The translations under genes were made by a program, and so were the position numbers. The notes under the pieces are model-generated. The model was given only the letters and a program-made list of their open reading frames with translations, did not search any database and had not been told where the DNA came from. From assembly GCF_900172225.1 (NCBI RefSeq), contig NZ_FWFO01000003.1, positions 1 to 64,000 of the forward strand: DNA of 64,000 nt. Reading direction: 5' to 3'. How positions within the stretch are numbered: the first letter of the stretch is position 1; each line of letters opens with the position of its first letter. Source of the DNA: Falsiruegeria litorea R37 (GTDB lineage: Bacteria > Pseudomonadota > Alphaproteobacteria > Rhodobacterales > Rhodobacteraceae). Positions 25,108 through 33,993 of the stretch are shown here, one piece after another.

Positions 25108-26388
25108 TCAGCAGCGCGGCTCGATGTTGTTCTCCGCCGCATAGGCACCGGAATCTTCTTTGACCAACGCTCCGATGACTTCGGCATCGGTCGGTTTGAA
25201 GTCCGAGATCAGCGACCAGGTTTTGGACGCCGCATCCCACTGGTTCACACCAACCAGACCAGGGCCACCGTGGTTTTCGCAAGACACCTTGAACGAAGGA
25301 CCAAAGTTCGGCATGCCAAGCGCAGCCATCTTGTCTTCGGTGATTTCCAGAGCTTCCATACCGTCCCGCATCTGCTGCGGGGTGATGTCGGTCACGCCGT
25401 GCATTTCCTGTGCGGTTTTCACAGCTTCGGCCGCCAGCATCGCCGCATACAGACCACGGTTGTACAGGACCGTACCAACCTGATCGCCAGCGCCAGCTGC
25501 CTTGCCTGCGTCGATGACGTGCTTTTTGATGTCGTCAAAGACCGGGAAGTCGCTACCAACATTGTGGAAGGTGATCGCCTTATAGCCGTTGGCCGCGTCG
25601 CCTGCGGACAGAACGTCATGCTCGGCGCCCGACCACCAGACACCGATGAAGTTTTCCATCGGGAAGCGGATGTTTGCAGCTTCTTGAACAGCAACCTGGT
25701 TCATCACGCCCCAGCCCCAGATCACAACGTAATCCGGACGGTCGCGACGGATCTGCAGCCACTGCGACTTCTGCTCCTGACCAGGATGATCGACAGGCAG
25801 TGCTTTCAGATCAAAGCCATACTTCTTGGACAGCTCTTCCAGCGTACGGATCGGCTCTTTGCCGTAAGCCGAGTTGTGATAGACCAGCGATACTTTCTTG
25901 CCTTCGATGTTGCCACCGTTGACCTCAAGCAGATAGTTCACAACGCCCGACGCACCGTTCCAATAGTTGGCCGGGTAGTTGAACACGTTCGAGAACACGT
26001 CACCATTTGCAGCCGATGTTCGGCCGTATCCCATGGTGTGGATCGGGATGCCGTCAGCGGTTGCTTTGGGGATCAACTGATAGGTGATACCGGTCGACAG
26101 CGGCTGATACACCAGAGCACCTTCGCCCTTGGTAGATTCATAACATTCCACGCCTTTTTCGGTGTTGTAGCCGGTTTCGCATTCGACCAGACGGATTGGC
26201 TCGCCACCGATACCACCGTCCCGCTCGTTGAGAAGGGTAAAGTAATCGGCATAGCCATCCGCAAACGGAATGCCGCCTGCTGCGTAAGGTCCTGTCCGGT
26301 AGCTCAGCGATGGGAACACAAGGTCTGCCATCACAGGTCCGGCGGCCATCAGCGCACCAAGCGCCAGAGTGGTCAGTTTCATTTTCAT
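25108..26388 (-). CDS. HAAT-class ABC transporter substrate-binding protein
   Basis: A 426-residue periplasmic binding protein of the LivK/AmiC fold. Residues 1-21 form a signal peptide (KLTTLALGALMAAGPVMA). Two lobes follow, with segments such as GGIPFADGYADYFTLLNERDGG and KKVSLVYHNSAYGKEP, and a late ENHGGPGLVGVNQWD motif. It is larger than amino-acid-binding LivK (about 350), as is usual for HAAT proteins that bind aromatic or other carboxylates. The two CoA ligases in the operon suggest the same kind of ligand. A GGAGG site lies ten bases before the ATG. Confidence 0.9.
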   Translation of the reverse strand: MKMKLTTLALGALMAAGPVMADLVFPSLSYRTGPYAAGGIPFADGYADYFTLLNERDGGIGGEPIRLVECETGYNTEKGVECYESTKGEGALVYQPLSTGITYQLIPKATADGIPIHTMGYGRTSAANGDVFSNVFNYPANYWNGASGVVNYLLEVNGGNIEGKKVSLVYHNSAYGKEPIRTLEELSKKYGFDLKALPVDHPGQEQKSQWLQIRRDRPDYVVIWGWGVMNQVAVQEAANIRFPMENFIGVWWSGAEHDVLSAGDAANGYKAITFHNVGSDFPVFDDIKKHVIDAGKAAGAGDQVGTVLYNRGLYAAMLAAEAVKTAQEMHGVTDITPQQMRDGMEALEITEDKMAALGMPNFGPSFKVSCENHGGPGLVGVNQWDAASKTWSLISDFKPTDAEVIGALVKEDSGAYAAENNIEPRC

Positions 26389-26464
26389 CGGCTTTATTCC
26401 TCCCTAGGTATTATCCGATCGTGAACGAGGTCCTCCGCCCCGCAATTCCATGCCCGGCCCCGCG

Positions 26465-27541
26465 TCAGTGCGGGAACGGCCAGAGACGCAATTTCTCTTT
26501 GGCAACACGCCACAACTGTGCCAGCCCATGCGGTTCCATGATCAGGAACACGATGATCAGCGCGCCAACAATCACCAACTGCAGGTGTGCCACGATGTCC
26601 GTAGGCCAGCCCAGCATGTCCGCACCCACAACTTTCAGAACCACAGGCAGCAGCACCAGGAACGCCGCGCCAGCAAACGATCCAAAGATCGAACCCAAAC
26701 CGCCGATGATCACCATGAACAGAACCAGGAACGACTTCTGGATGCCAAACACCTCGCCCACTTCGACCGCACCCAAGTAGACCGCAAAGAACAGCGCGCC
26801 CGAGATGCCCACAAAGAACGAGCTGACCGCAAAGGCCGTCATCTTGGCTTTCAGCGGGTTCACCCCGATGATTTCGGCCGCGATGTCCATGTCACGAATG
26901 GCCATCCACTTACGGCCAACAGTGCCGCGGGTCAGGTTACGTGCGATCAAGGCACAAAGTGTCAGGAAAATCAGACAGAACAGGTATGTCGCCCAGGCCG
27001 GCGCGTTGGGGCCGGTGATGATGATGCCAAAGACATCGCGCTCAGGCGCATTGATCTGTCCCGAGGCTGAATAGTTGTAGAACCACGGCACCCGGTTAAA
27101 GAGCCAGACGAGAAAGAACTGCGCCGCAAGCGTGGCGACCGCCAGATAGAACCCTTTGATCCGCAAAGACGGCAGACCAAACAACACACCCACCAGGGCC
27201 GTGATCCCGCCGGCCAGCAGAACGTGGATGAACATGCTCACATCCGGGAACGCGGTCATCAGCTTGTAACAGGCATACGCCCCCACCGCCATGAACCCGC
27301 CGGTGCCCAGCGACACCTGCCCGCAATAGCCGGTCAGGATGTTCAGCCCAATCGCCGCAATCGCATAGATCAGGAAGGGCAGCATGATCGCATTGGCCCA
27401 ATAGTCATTGATCAGGAACGGGACCACCGCAAAGGCGAACACCATGACGGCATAGTAACGATAGCGATCAAACCGGATCGGAAAGGTCTGGTTGTCCTGA
27501 GTGTAGGAGATTTTGAAATCTCCGGCTTCGCGGTAGAACAT
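26465..27541 (-). CDS. LivM-type ABC transporter permease
   Basis: A 358-residue permease with about ten hydrophobic helices. After a polar N-terminus (MFYREAGDFKISYTQDNQTF) come the LivM-family signs ILTGYCGQVSLGTGGFMAVGAY near 75-95 (split here by motif) and the EAA-like loop WMAIRDMDIAAEIIGVNPLKAK that contacts the ATPases. It forms the channel with the LivH-type protein. The start at 27541 follows directly on the stop of the small membrane protein gene; the frame runs on upstream but that part has no similarity. Confidence 0.92.
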   Translation of the reverse strand: MFYREAGDFKISYTQDNQTFPIRFDRYRYYAVMVFAFAVVPFLINDYWANAIMLPFLIYAIAAIGLNILTGYCGQVSLGTGGFMAVGAYACYKLMTAFPDVSMFIHVLLAGGITALVGVLFGLPSLRIKGFYLAVATLAAQFFLVWLFNRVPWFYNYSASGQINAPERDVFGIIITGPNAPAWATYLFCLIFLTLCALIARNLTRGTVGRKWMAIRDMDIAAEIIGVNPLKAKMTAFAVSSFFVGISGALFFAVYLGAVEVGEVFGIQKSFLVLFMVIIGGLGSIFGSFAGAAFLVLLPVVLKVVGADMLGWPTDIVAHLQLVIVGALIIVFLIMEPHGLAQLWRVAKEKLRLWPFPH

Positions 27542-27543
27542 GT

Positions 27544-27801
27544 TCAGATGCCCCCTTCGGACTGCGCGCGGTTCCGGGCCGCGGCGTCGAGTTGATTTGA
27601 TTTCCTGGCATAGCCGCTGGCCTCCGAGGCCCGCACCAGCCGCATGTAAGCAGCGATCCCTGTCACCAGCCCGCCAAAGGCCAGCAATGCGGCAATCACC
27701 AGTTGGCTCTCCGTCAGCCCTTCGGCCGTGACGGCAAGATACCCGAATGCCCAAAACCCGGACCACGCAATCACATTGATGATGGCGATCAGTTTGTTCA
27801 T
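27544..27801 (-). CDS. Small two-helix membrane protein inside the ABC operon
   Basis: An 85-residue protein with two membrane helices (about 3-25 and 33-53: IAIINVIAWSGFWAFGYLAV and LVIAALLAFGGLVTGIAAY) and a polar C-terminal tail rich in Ala, Arg and Ser. I do not recognise a family. It sits between the LivH- and LivM-type genes, with only two bases to the latter, so it is co-translated with the transporter and may be a small accessory subunit. It has no cysteines or obvious catalytic residues. Confidence 0.68.
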   Translation of the reverse strand: MNKLIAIINVIAWSGFWAFGYLAVTAEGLTESQLVIAALLAFGGLVTGIAAYMRLVRASEASGYARKSNQLDAAARNRAQSEGGI

Positions 27802-27844
27802 CTTCGGATATCCCTTTCGTTTCTCATATCAGGCGAAGGTTTCG

Positions 27845-27888
27845 GGTGGGCGGGTCTCGTTGCGCATCGCGCAACGGGGTCGCCCACC
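27845..27888 (-). other. Intercistronic hairpin between the LivH-type gene and the small membrane protein gene
   Basis: GGTGGGCG (27845-27852) pairs with CGCCCACC (27881-27888), and inside it CGTTGCGC (27858-27865) pairs with GCGCAACG (27869-27876) around ATC. The stem lies a few bases past the stop of the LivH-type gene. No T-run follows, so it more likely protects or attenuates the mRNA than terminates it. Confidence 0.6.
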
Positions 27889-27894
27889 GGAGCT

Positions 27895-28896
27895 TCAGAC
27901 CCTTTCGATAATCTTGTCCCCGAACAGGCCCTGTGGACGGAACACCAGGAACAGCAGCGCCAGCACATAGGCGAACCAGTTCTCGGTCGCACCGCCAACC
28001 AGCGGGCCAATGGCAAACTCGAAAAGCTTCTCACCAACCCCGATAATCAAACCACCCACAATGGCGCCTGGGATCGAAGTGAACCCACCTAGCATAAGAA
28101 CCGGCAGCGCTTTCAGCGCGATCAGGGACAGCGAGAACTGTACGCCCGACTTGCTGCCCCAGACGATCCCGGCAACCAGAGCCACAAAGCCTGCGACCGA
28201 CCAGACCAGAACCCAGATGAAGTTCAGATTGATGCCAACCGACAGTGCCGCCTGGTGATCATCCGCCACAGCCCGCATGGCACGGCCCTGCTTGGTGTAC
28301 TGACTGAACGCCACCAGCGCGATTACCAGTACCGCAGCAATCACCGTGGCAATCAGATCCAACTTGTCCAGGAAGAACCCATAGAAGTTCTCATTCCCCA
28401 TGCCCATCCACTGCGTGTTCTCTTCGATCCAGAAGCTACCACCCTGCGGCAGACCGACGTCCAGAGCCTTGATTTCCGACCCCCACATCAAATCGGCCAC
28501 GCCTTCCAGAAAGTAAGCCAGACCAATAGTTGCCATGAACAGAATGATTGGTTCCTGCCCAACCAGGTGACGAAAGATGTACTGTTGCACCAGCCAGGCA
28601 AACAGCACCATGACAACAACCGTCAGTACAATTGCAATGACCGCCGGAACTTCCCACCCAAAGTGGTGAATGTGCGTTCCAAAGATAGCGTTGATCAGAT
28701 GCGCAAACGGCACTTGGCCAACCATGATCCCGTACAGGGTCATCGCAGCGAACAAAGCCATGACGCCCTGTGCATAGTTGAAGATGCCCGATGCTTTGTA
28801 GATCAGGACAAAACCCAATGCCACAAGCGCATAAAGAACACCCGCCATAAGACCGTTCAGAACGACCTCGGTCCCGAATAGAAGTGAATCAGGCAT
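27895..28896 (-). CDS. LivH-type ABC transporter permease
   Basis: A 333-residue permease with about eight hydrophobic helices. LivH signs are LNGLMAGVLYALVALGFVL at the start, YKASGIFNYAQGVMALF after it, the cytoplasmic loop YTKQGRAMRAVADDHQAALSVGIN (seen as several short conserved blocks) that docks on the ATPase, and GGFTSIPGAIVGGLIIGVGE near the end. It is somewhat longer than LivH of E. coli because of an extra stretch around 60-85. It forms the membrane channel with the LivM-type protein. Confidence 0.93.
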   Translation of the reverse strand: MPDSLLFGTEVVLNGLMAGVLYALVALGFVLIYKASGIFNYAQGVMALFAAMTLYGIMVGQVPFAHLINAIFGTHIHHFGWEVPAVIAIVLTVVVMVLFAWLVQQYIFRHLVGQEPIILFMATIGLAYFLEGVADLMWGSEIKALDVGLPQGGSFWIEENTQWMGMGNENFYGFFLDKLDLIATVIAAVLVIALVAFSQYTKQGRAMRAVADDHQAALSVGINLNFIWVLVWSVAGFVALVAGIVWGSKSGVQFSLSLIALKALPVLMLGGFTSIPGAIVGGLIIGVGEKLFEFAIGPLVGGATENWFAYVLALLFLVFRPQGLFGDKIIERV

Positions 28897-28961
28897 CCTG
28901 CTCTCCCCTCGCGAACTTCAGCACTGAAATTCGTTCAAACTTCTTAGAAATGCTGGAAAAC

Positions 28962-29780
28962 TCAGTCATGGCTCACCCCCAGATAGGCGTCGATGACGTC
29001 CTGGTTGTTGCGCACCTCGTCTGGTGTGCCGTCGCCAATTTTTTTCCCGTAATCCATCACAACCACACGGTCGGACAGGTCCATAACCACGCCCATATCG
29101 TGCTCGATCAGCGCGATGGTGGTCCCAAACTCGTCATTCACGTCCAGAATAAAGCGGGACATGTCCTCTTTTTCCTCGACGTTCATGCCAGCCATAGGTT
29201 CATCCAGAAGCAAAAGTTTGGGTTCGGCGGCCAGGGCACGCGCCAACTCGACCCGCTTCTTCAAGCCGTAGGGCAACCGCGAAACAGGCGTCTTTCGGAT
29301 GTGCTGAATTTCCAGAAAGTCGATGACCTTCTCCACGAGTTCGCGGTTCTCGGTCTCCTCACGCTCGGCCTTGCCCTTCCACAGCGCCTGAGAGAATAAC
29401 CCCGACTTCATATAGTTCAGACGGCCGGTCATCACGTTATCCAGAACGCTCATCCCCTCAAACAATGCAATATTCTGAAAGGTCCGCGCGATCCCTTGGC
29501 GTGCCACCTCATAAGGGCGCATCTGCGGGCGCTTCTTGCCGTGAAAGAACACCTCGCCTTCCTGCGGCACATAAAAGCCCGAGATCACGTTGAGCATCGA
29601 CGATTTGCCAGCCCCGTTCGGACCAATGATCGCCCGGATTTCGCCTTCACGAATATCGAACGAAATGTCCTTGATTGCCACCACACCGCCAAAGCGCAGC
29701 GTGATGTTTTTCATCTCCATCACCACACCGCCGATCTTGCGACCGTCCTCGGTGATGTAGCCTTCAGATGCATCCAGCAT
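28962..29780 (-). CDS. LivG-type ABC transporter ATP-binding protein
   Basis: A 272-residue ATPase subunit with Walker A GPNGAGKSS, a signature region where the usual LSGGQ is replaced by LPYGLKKRVELARAL (typical for a LivG branch), and Walker B KLLLLDEPMAGM followed by the switch IEHDMGVVM. It pairs with the LivF-type subunit. The ATG at 29780 is chosen since AGGGAGAG lies just before it; an ATG 15 bases earlier has no site. The gene follows the acyl-CoA synthetase gene after an 80-base gap that holds a strong nested hairpin. Confidence 0.92.
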   Translation of the reverse strand: MLDASEGYITEDGRKIGGVVMEMKNITLRFGGVVAIKDISFDIREGEIRAIIGPNGAGKSSMLNVISGFYVPQEGEVFFHGKKRPQMRPYEVARQGIARTFQNIALFEGMSVLDNVMTGRLNYMKSGLFSQALWKGKAEREETENRELVEKVIDFLEIQHIRKTPVSRLPYGLKKRVELARALAAEPKLLLLDEPMAGMNVEEKEDMSRFILDVNDEFGTTIALIEHDMGVVMDLSDRVVVMDYGKKIGDGTPDEVRNNQDVIDAYLGVSHD

Positions 29781-29819
29781 CAAACTCTCCCTCATTCTTC
29801 AGGCGGGACTGCTCCCTAC

Positions 29820-29876
29820 GGGACGGCGGGCGGGGCGATGTCCCCGGCACGGGGACAAGCGTCGTCCTCCCGTCCC
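29820..29876 (-). other. Nested hairpin between the acyl-CoA synthetase gene and the LivG-type gene
   Basis: An outer stem GGGACGG (29820-29826) / CCGTCCC (29870-29876) encloses an inner perfect stem GTCCCCG (29840-29846) / CGGGGAC (29850-29856) with a GCA loop. It begins right after the synthetase stop codon on the minus strand. No T-run is present. It could cut mRNA decay or read-through between the enzyme gene and the transporter genes. Confidence 0.6.
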
Positions 29877-31847
29877 TCACTCCGCTGCCATTTTTGCCGA
29901 AACCTGCGACACGGCCGCATCGCGGATATCGAGCGTCGCGCTGATCGACCCTTTGCGCCCATCCTCATAGGTCACTTCCGTGGTGGTCGCGATCCGCGGC
30001 GAGCCGTCATACAGCGCCCCGATGATGTCGGCGAACTTCTCTTCCACGATCCGGCGGCGCACCTTGCGAGTCCGGGTCATCTCGCCATCGTCGGCATCCA
30101 GCTCCTTGTGCAGCACAACAAAACGATGCACCTGGCAGCCCGACAGCATCGGGTCCTCGGCCACGGATTTGTTCACCGTCTCCACATGGTTCTGTATCGT
30201 CTCCAGAACCTTCGGATGCCCAGCCAGTTCCTGATAGGACGCATAAGCGATGTTGTTGCGCTCCGCCCAGTTGCCCACGGCCGTCAGGTCGATGTTGATG
30301 AAAGCCACGCAGCGGTCTTTGCCGTTGCCAAACAGAACCGCCTCAAGGATATCAGGGTAGAACTTCAGCTTGTTCTCGACATATTTGGGCGCAAACATCG
30401 CTCCATCGGCCATTTTACCCACGTCCTTGGCACGGTCGATGATCCGCAAATGGCCCGAGTTTTCCTCGAAAAAGCCCGCGTCACCGGTCGCAACCCAACC
30501 GTCGGAGTCCTTGGTCGAGGCCGTCGATTCCGGGTTCTTGTAGTACTCAACAAAGGTCCCCGGCGAGCGATAGTGGATCTCGCCATTGTCGTCGATCTTG
30601 ATCTCGACGTCGGGGGCCGGAACGCCAACCGTGTCGGCGCGCACTTCGCCATCGGGCTGCACGGTGATGAACACTGTCGCTTCTGTCTGCCCGTAAAGCT
30701 GTTTCAGGTTGATACCAAGCGAGCGGTAGAACTCGAAAATCTCGGGCCCAATCGCCTCACCCGCGGTGTAGCCCACACGCACACGACCCAGTCCAAGTGT
30801 GTCTTTCAGCGGGCCATAGACCAGAGTGTTGCCGATCGCATATTTCAGGCGGTCTGCGGTGCTGACGGGGTTGCCGTCCAGAATGTCTCCGCCGACCTTC
30901 TTGGCGTGTTCCATATACTTGTGGAACATGTTCTTTTTCAGAGCGCCCGCGTCCTCCATCCGGATCATGACGTTTGTCAGCTGGGTTTCGAACACACGCG
31001 GCGGGGCAAAGAAATACGTCGGTCCGATCTCGCGCAGATCGGTCATCATCGTGTCGGCGCTTTCTGGGCAGTTCACGCAGAACCCGCACCAATAGGCCTG
31101 ACCAACAGAGAAGATGAAGTCCCCGACCCATGCCATCGGCAGATAGGACAGGATGTCCTCTTTGTCCGTCAGCTTGTCGAATTCGCTGGCGTTCTTGGCG
31201 CTCTCGATCACGTTGCGGTTTGACAGCACGACGCCCTTTGGCTTGCCCGTGGTGCCTGAGGTGTAAAGCATCACGCAGGTGCTGTCGTATGTCAGCTTGG
31301 CCCGACGCGCATTCAGATCGGTGATCCACTCGTCATGGGCTGCACGCCCCTGGTCCTGCACATGGCTGTACTGATGCAGCGTGTGATGGTCGTACTTCCG
31401 CAGACCACGCGGATCGAGGTAGATCAGATGCTCGAACTGATGCAGTTGGTCCTGCACCTCAATCACCTTGTCGACCTGTTCCTGATCACTCACGATGACA
31501 AATCGCGCACCACAGTGTTGCAGAACGTATGCCATCTCTTCGGCATTGGCGTCTTGATAGAGTGGAACCGGCACGGCCCCAACCGACTGCGCGGCAACCA
31601 TCGCCCAATAGAGATACGGGCGGTTGCGCCCGATGATGGCAATGAAATCACCTTCATTCACGCCAAGATTGATCAGCCCCAAGGCCAGTGCTTCAATCTC
31701 TTTTTCGGTCTGGGACCATGACCAGGTCTGCCAAATCCCGAATTCCTTTTCCCGGTATGCGGGCGACGACCCATACTGGGTCGCATTGCGATGAAGCAGC
31801 GCCGGAAGGGACTGCATCCCTTCGACGCCAGACTGCGTCTGAGCCAA
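29877..31847 (-). CDS. AMP-binding long-chain-type acyl-CoA synthetase
   Basis: A 656-residue adenylate-forming ligase of the FadD15/FAA1-like branch. The AMP/P-loop motif is LYTSGTTGKPKG, the second signature YGQTEATVF, and the hinge GWVATGDAGFFEENSGHLRI splits the large and small domains. It converts a carboxylic acid to its CoA thioester. The best start is a TTG at 31847, with AGGAG seven bases upstream and family similarity beginning soon after; an ATG at 31817 is the fallback, and the frame to 31928 is not supported. It heads the transporter operon and is divergent from the two-component genes. Acid identity is unknown. Confidence 0.9.
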   Translation of the reverse strand: MAQTQSGVEGMQSLPALLHRNATQYGSSPAYREKEFGIWQTWSWSQTEKEIEALALGLINLGVNEGDFIAIIGRNRPYLYWAMVAAQSVGAVPVPLYQDANAEEMAYVLQHCGARFVIVSDQEQVDKVIEVQDQLHQFEHLIYLDPRGLRKYDHHTLHQYSHVQDQGRAAHDEWITDLNARRAKLTYDSTCVMLYTSGTTGKPKGVVLSNRNVIESAKNASEFDKLTDKEDILSYLPMAWVGDFIFSVGQAYWCGFCVNCPESADTMMTDLREIGPTYFFAPPRVFETQLTNVMIRMEDAGALKKNMFHKYMEHAKKVGGDILDGNPVSTADRLKYAIGNTLVYGPLKDTLGLGRVRVGYTAGEAIGPEIFEFYRSLGINLKQLYGQTEATVFITVQPDGEVRADTVGVPAPDVEIKIDDNGEIHYRSPGTFVEYYKNPESTASTKDSDGWVATGDAGFFEENSGHLRIIDRAKDVGKMADGAMFAPKYVENKLKFYPDILEAVLFGNGKDRCVAFINIDLTAVGNWAERNNIAYASYQELAGHPKVLETIQNHVETVNKSVAEDPMLSGCQVHRFVVLHKELDADDGEMTRTRKVRRRIVEEKFADIIGALYDGSPRIATTTEVTYEDGRKGSISATLDIRDAAVSQVSAKMAAE

Positions 31848-32097
31848 TGTCTTTCTCCTCCCCAATCCGACCCCCTCCACTGGGTCGGAAACGACCACCT
31901 TGGGCACCCCAAGGCGATTCTGTCCCAATTAGGAACGCGCCCAGTGTTCAGCGTCAACTTTTTCGTGATGTTTTCCCAAATCTTACGAATTGTAACAGCA
32001 CCCAAGCAGTTACCCGATTTCCGTTACATTCGACCAACCGAATGGCTACCCCCCACATCAAAGCAGTGTTAGGAACAACGCGGGAGAGAGGACACAA
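31848..32097. promoter_or_regulatory. Divergent control region between the acyl-CoA synthetase and hybrid-kinase genes
   Basis: About 250 bases serve both directions. CGAATTGTAAC (31986-31996) and GTTACATTCG (32023-32032) form an inverted repeat with one missing base, and a further GTTAC lies at 32009-32013. Repeats of this sort fit binding of an OmpR-type response regulator, whose gene is two ORFs to the right. The stretch 31860-31925 also contains GGGTCGG and CCAAGG-type short dyads but no gene. Confidence 0.45.
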
Positions 32098-33993
32098 TTG
32101 AGCACCACGGACGCATATATCAAGACGATGACCACGGCGGGATTGAACCTGATCGCGCAGGCCATCTCGATATATGATGACGATCTGAAACTCGCCGTAT
32201 GCAACCGCCGGTTTCAGGAAATGTTCTATCTGCCGGACGCCTTGGTGCAACCTGGCGCACGGTTTGACGAAACTATCCGCTACATCGCCGAGCGTGGAGA
32301 CTACGGCCCCGTCACCGACATCGAAACATTGGTCCAGAGCCGTGTTGACCAGGCATTGGCCTTTGTGCCCCACTACTTCGAGCGTGTTCGTCCCAACGGT
32401 CAAGTGATCTCGATCGAAGGGGCGCCACTGACCGAAGGTGGCTGGGTCACGGTTTATACCGACATCACCCGCACCAAACGGGTCGAGGAGTTGCTACGCG
32501 CCAGATCCGAAGAACTCTCAGATCAACTCCTTAGCCATGCCGAGGAACTCTCGGCCACCAACCGCGAACTGGCCGCAACCAACAGCGCGCTTGAGGAAAC
32601 CAAAAGACAACTTACGGTAACCGAAGCCCGCACCCGCCTGACAACCGAAATGATGCCCGCCCACATCGCCCATGTGGACGCGAAAGGTTACTATACCTAT
32701 TCGAACCGTCGGCTCAGCTCGGTTATCCCCGGTCGACCCTCCAATATCTTGCGGATGCATATTGCCGAAGCCTTGGGGCCTGCATTCAACAAGATCGAAC
32801 CCCATCTCAAAGCCGCCTATTCCGGTGAAAGCTCGGTTTTCGAATTTACCGAGGATCACGATTCCCGCCGCATCCGCGTTGCTTTCACGCCCGAAGAAAG
32901 CGGCGGCGTCTATATCCTTTCGATGGACATTACCGAGGAAACCCAGGCCCGTGTTGCCCTGCAGCAGTCGCGCCGTCGCGCCATGGCTGCCCAGATGACC
33001 AGCGGTCTGGCGCATGACTTTTCCAATCTTCTCACCATCATTCTGGGCATGCAGTCGAAACTGGAACGCATGGGCTTACCCGAAGAGGCCGCAAAACTGA
33101 TTGCGGCCACCCAACAAACCGCACAACGCGGCGGGCGGCTTTTGAACCGAATTGCCGACATGACGGGAAACCGCACGCTACGCCCTGTCGCCACCGACAT
33201 GCATGGCGTGCTTGAAGACCTCAAACTGCTGGCCACTCCATCATTGCCGCAAGGAATCGGGTTGAGCGTGCTGGACCACACGCCAGACGAGGCCTTGATG
33301 CTGGATCCCGGCATGTTGCAGGACGCGTTGCTGAATCTGATCCTGAACGCACGCGACGCCTGCGGCACCAGCGGGCAGATCACGATCAGTGCGCACACGA
33401 TCGGCAACATCTGGATCGAAATCACCGTCAGCGACACCGGCCCCGGGTTCTCGAAAGAGGCGCTAGAGAAGGCGCTGAACCCGTTCTTTACGTCCAAGGG
33501 CAGCGAGGGGTCCGGTCTGGGACTGCCAATGGTTTATGACACTGTCAAACTCGCCGGGGGTGATTTGCAACTGCGCAACTCGCCGTCTGGCGCCTCGGTG
33601 GTCCTGCGCTTACCCTATCGTGCGGCTCCGCACTCCAAGGGTGGCTTGGCCCTGCTGGTCGAGGACAACGAAGATCTGCGCGCCACCTTCCGCGACATGC
33701 TTGTCGAACTGGGTCATACAGTCATCGAAGCCACGTCCGTGGATGAAGCCTGCGCTTTGGCAGCGGACTTGCCAGACATCAGCTTTGTTCTGTCCGACAT
33801 CAAGCTCGAAGGGCTGGCAACAGGGCTCGATTTGGCCGAACGGCTCAAGAATGATCTGCCGATCATTCTGATGACGTCGCTGCCGCTCAGCGACCCGTTG
33901 CACCGACAGGCCTTGGCAATGGGGCCGGTCATGCGCAAACCTTTCACCCGCGCGCAGCTGTCTGCGCTGCTGAGATCCGAGGCCCACCGATGA
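32098..33993 (+). CDS. PAS-domain hybrid sensor histidine kinase with C-terminal receiver
   Basis: A 631-residue soluble kinase. Residues 10-125 form a PAS-fold domain (ISIYDDDLKLAVCNRRF), 125-180 a coiled coil, and 180-285 a second PAS domain (HIAHVDAKGYYTYSNRR). His306 in GLAHDFSNLLT is the phospho-acceptor. The ATP domain carries LNLILNARDA, DTGPGFS and GSGLGLPMV. From about 523 a receiver domain follows, with phospho-Asp in FVLSDIKLEG. There is no membrane segment, so it senses an intracellular signal. The start is a TTG at 32098 behind GAGAGAGG. It overlaps the response regulator gene by four bases and is divergent from the CoA-ligase/transporter operon it probably controls. Confidence 0.9.
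   Translation: MSTTDAYIKTMTTAGLNLIAQAISIYDDDLKLAVCNRRFQEMFYLPDALVQPGARFDETIRYIAERGDYGPVTDIETLVQSRVDQALAFVPHYFERVRPNGQVISIEGAPLTEGGWVTVYTDITRTKRVEELLRARSEELSDQLLSHAEELSATNRELAATNSALEETKRQLTVTEARTRLTTEMMPAHIAHVDAKGYYTYSNRRLSSVIPGRPSNILRMHIAEALGPAFNKIEPHLKAAYSGESSVFEFTEDHDSRRIRVAFTPEESGGVYILSMDITEETQARVALQQSRRRAMAAQMTSGLAHDFSNLLTIILGMQSKLERMGLPEEAAKLIAATQQTAQRGGRLLNRIADMTGNRTLRPVATDMHGVLEDLKLLATPSLPQGIGLSVLDHTPDEALMLDPGMLQDALLNLILNARDACGTSGQITISAHTIGNIWIEITVSDTGPGFSKEALEKALNPFFTSKGSEGSGLGLPMVYDTVKLAGGDLQLRNSPSGASVVLRLPYRAAPHSKGGLALLVEDNEDLRATFRDMLVELGHTVIEATSVDEACALAADLPDISFVLSDIKLEGLATGLDLAERLKNDLPIILMTSLPLSDPLHRQALAMGPVMRKPFTRAQLSALLRSEAHR

Noticed and set aside
24337-26424. A 695-codon open frame on the plus strand across the binding-protein and ATPase genes
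   Set aside because: It is the antisense shadow of two well recognised genes on the minus strand and has no protein-family features.
29496-31223. A 575-codon open frame on the plus strand
   Set aside because: Antisense to the acyl-CoA synthetase and LivG-type genes; composition is that of a shadow frame in GC-rich DNA.
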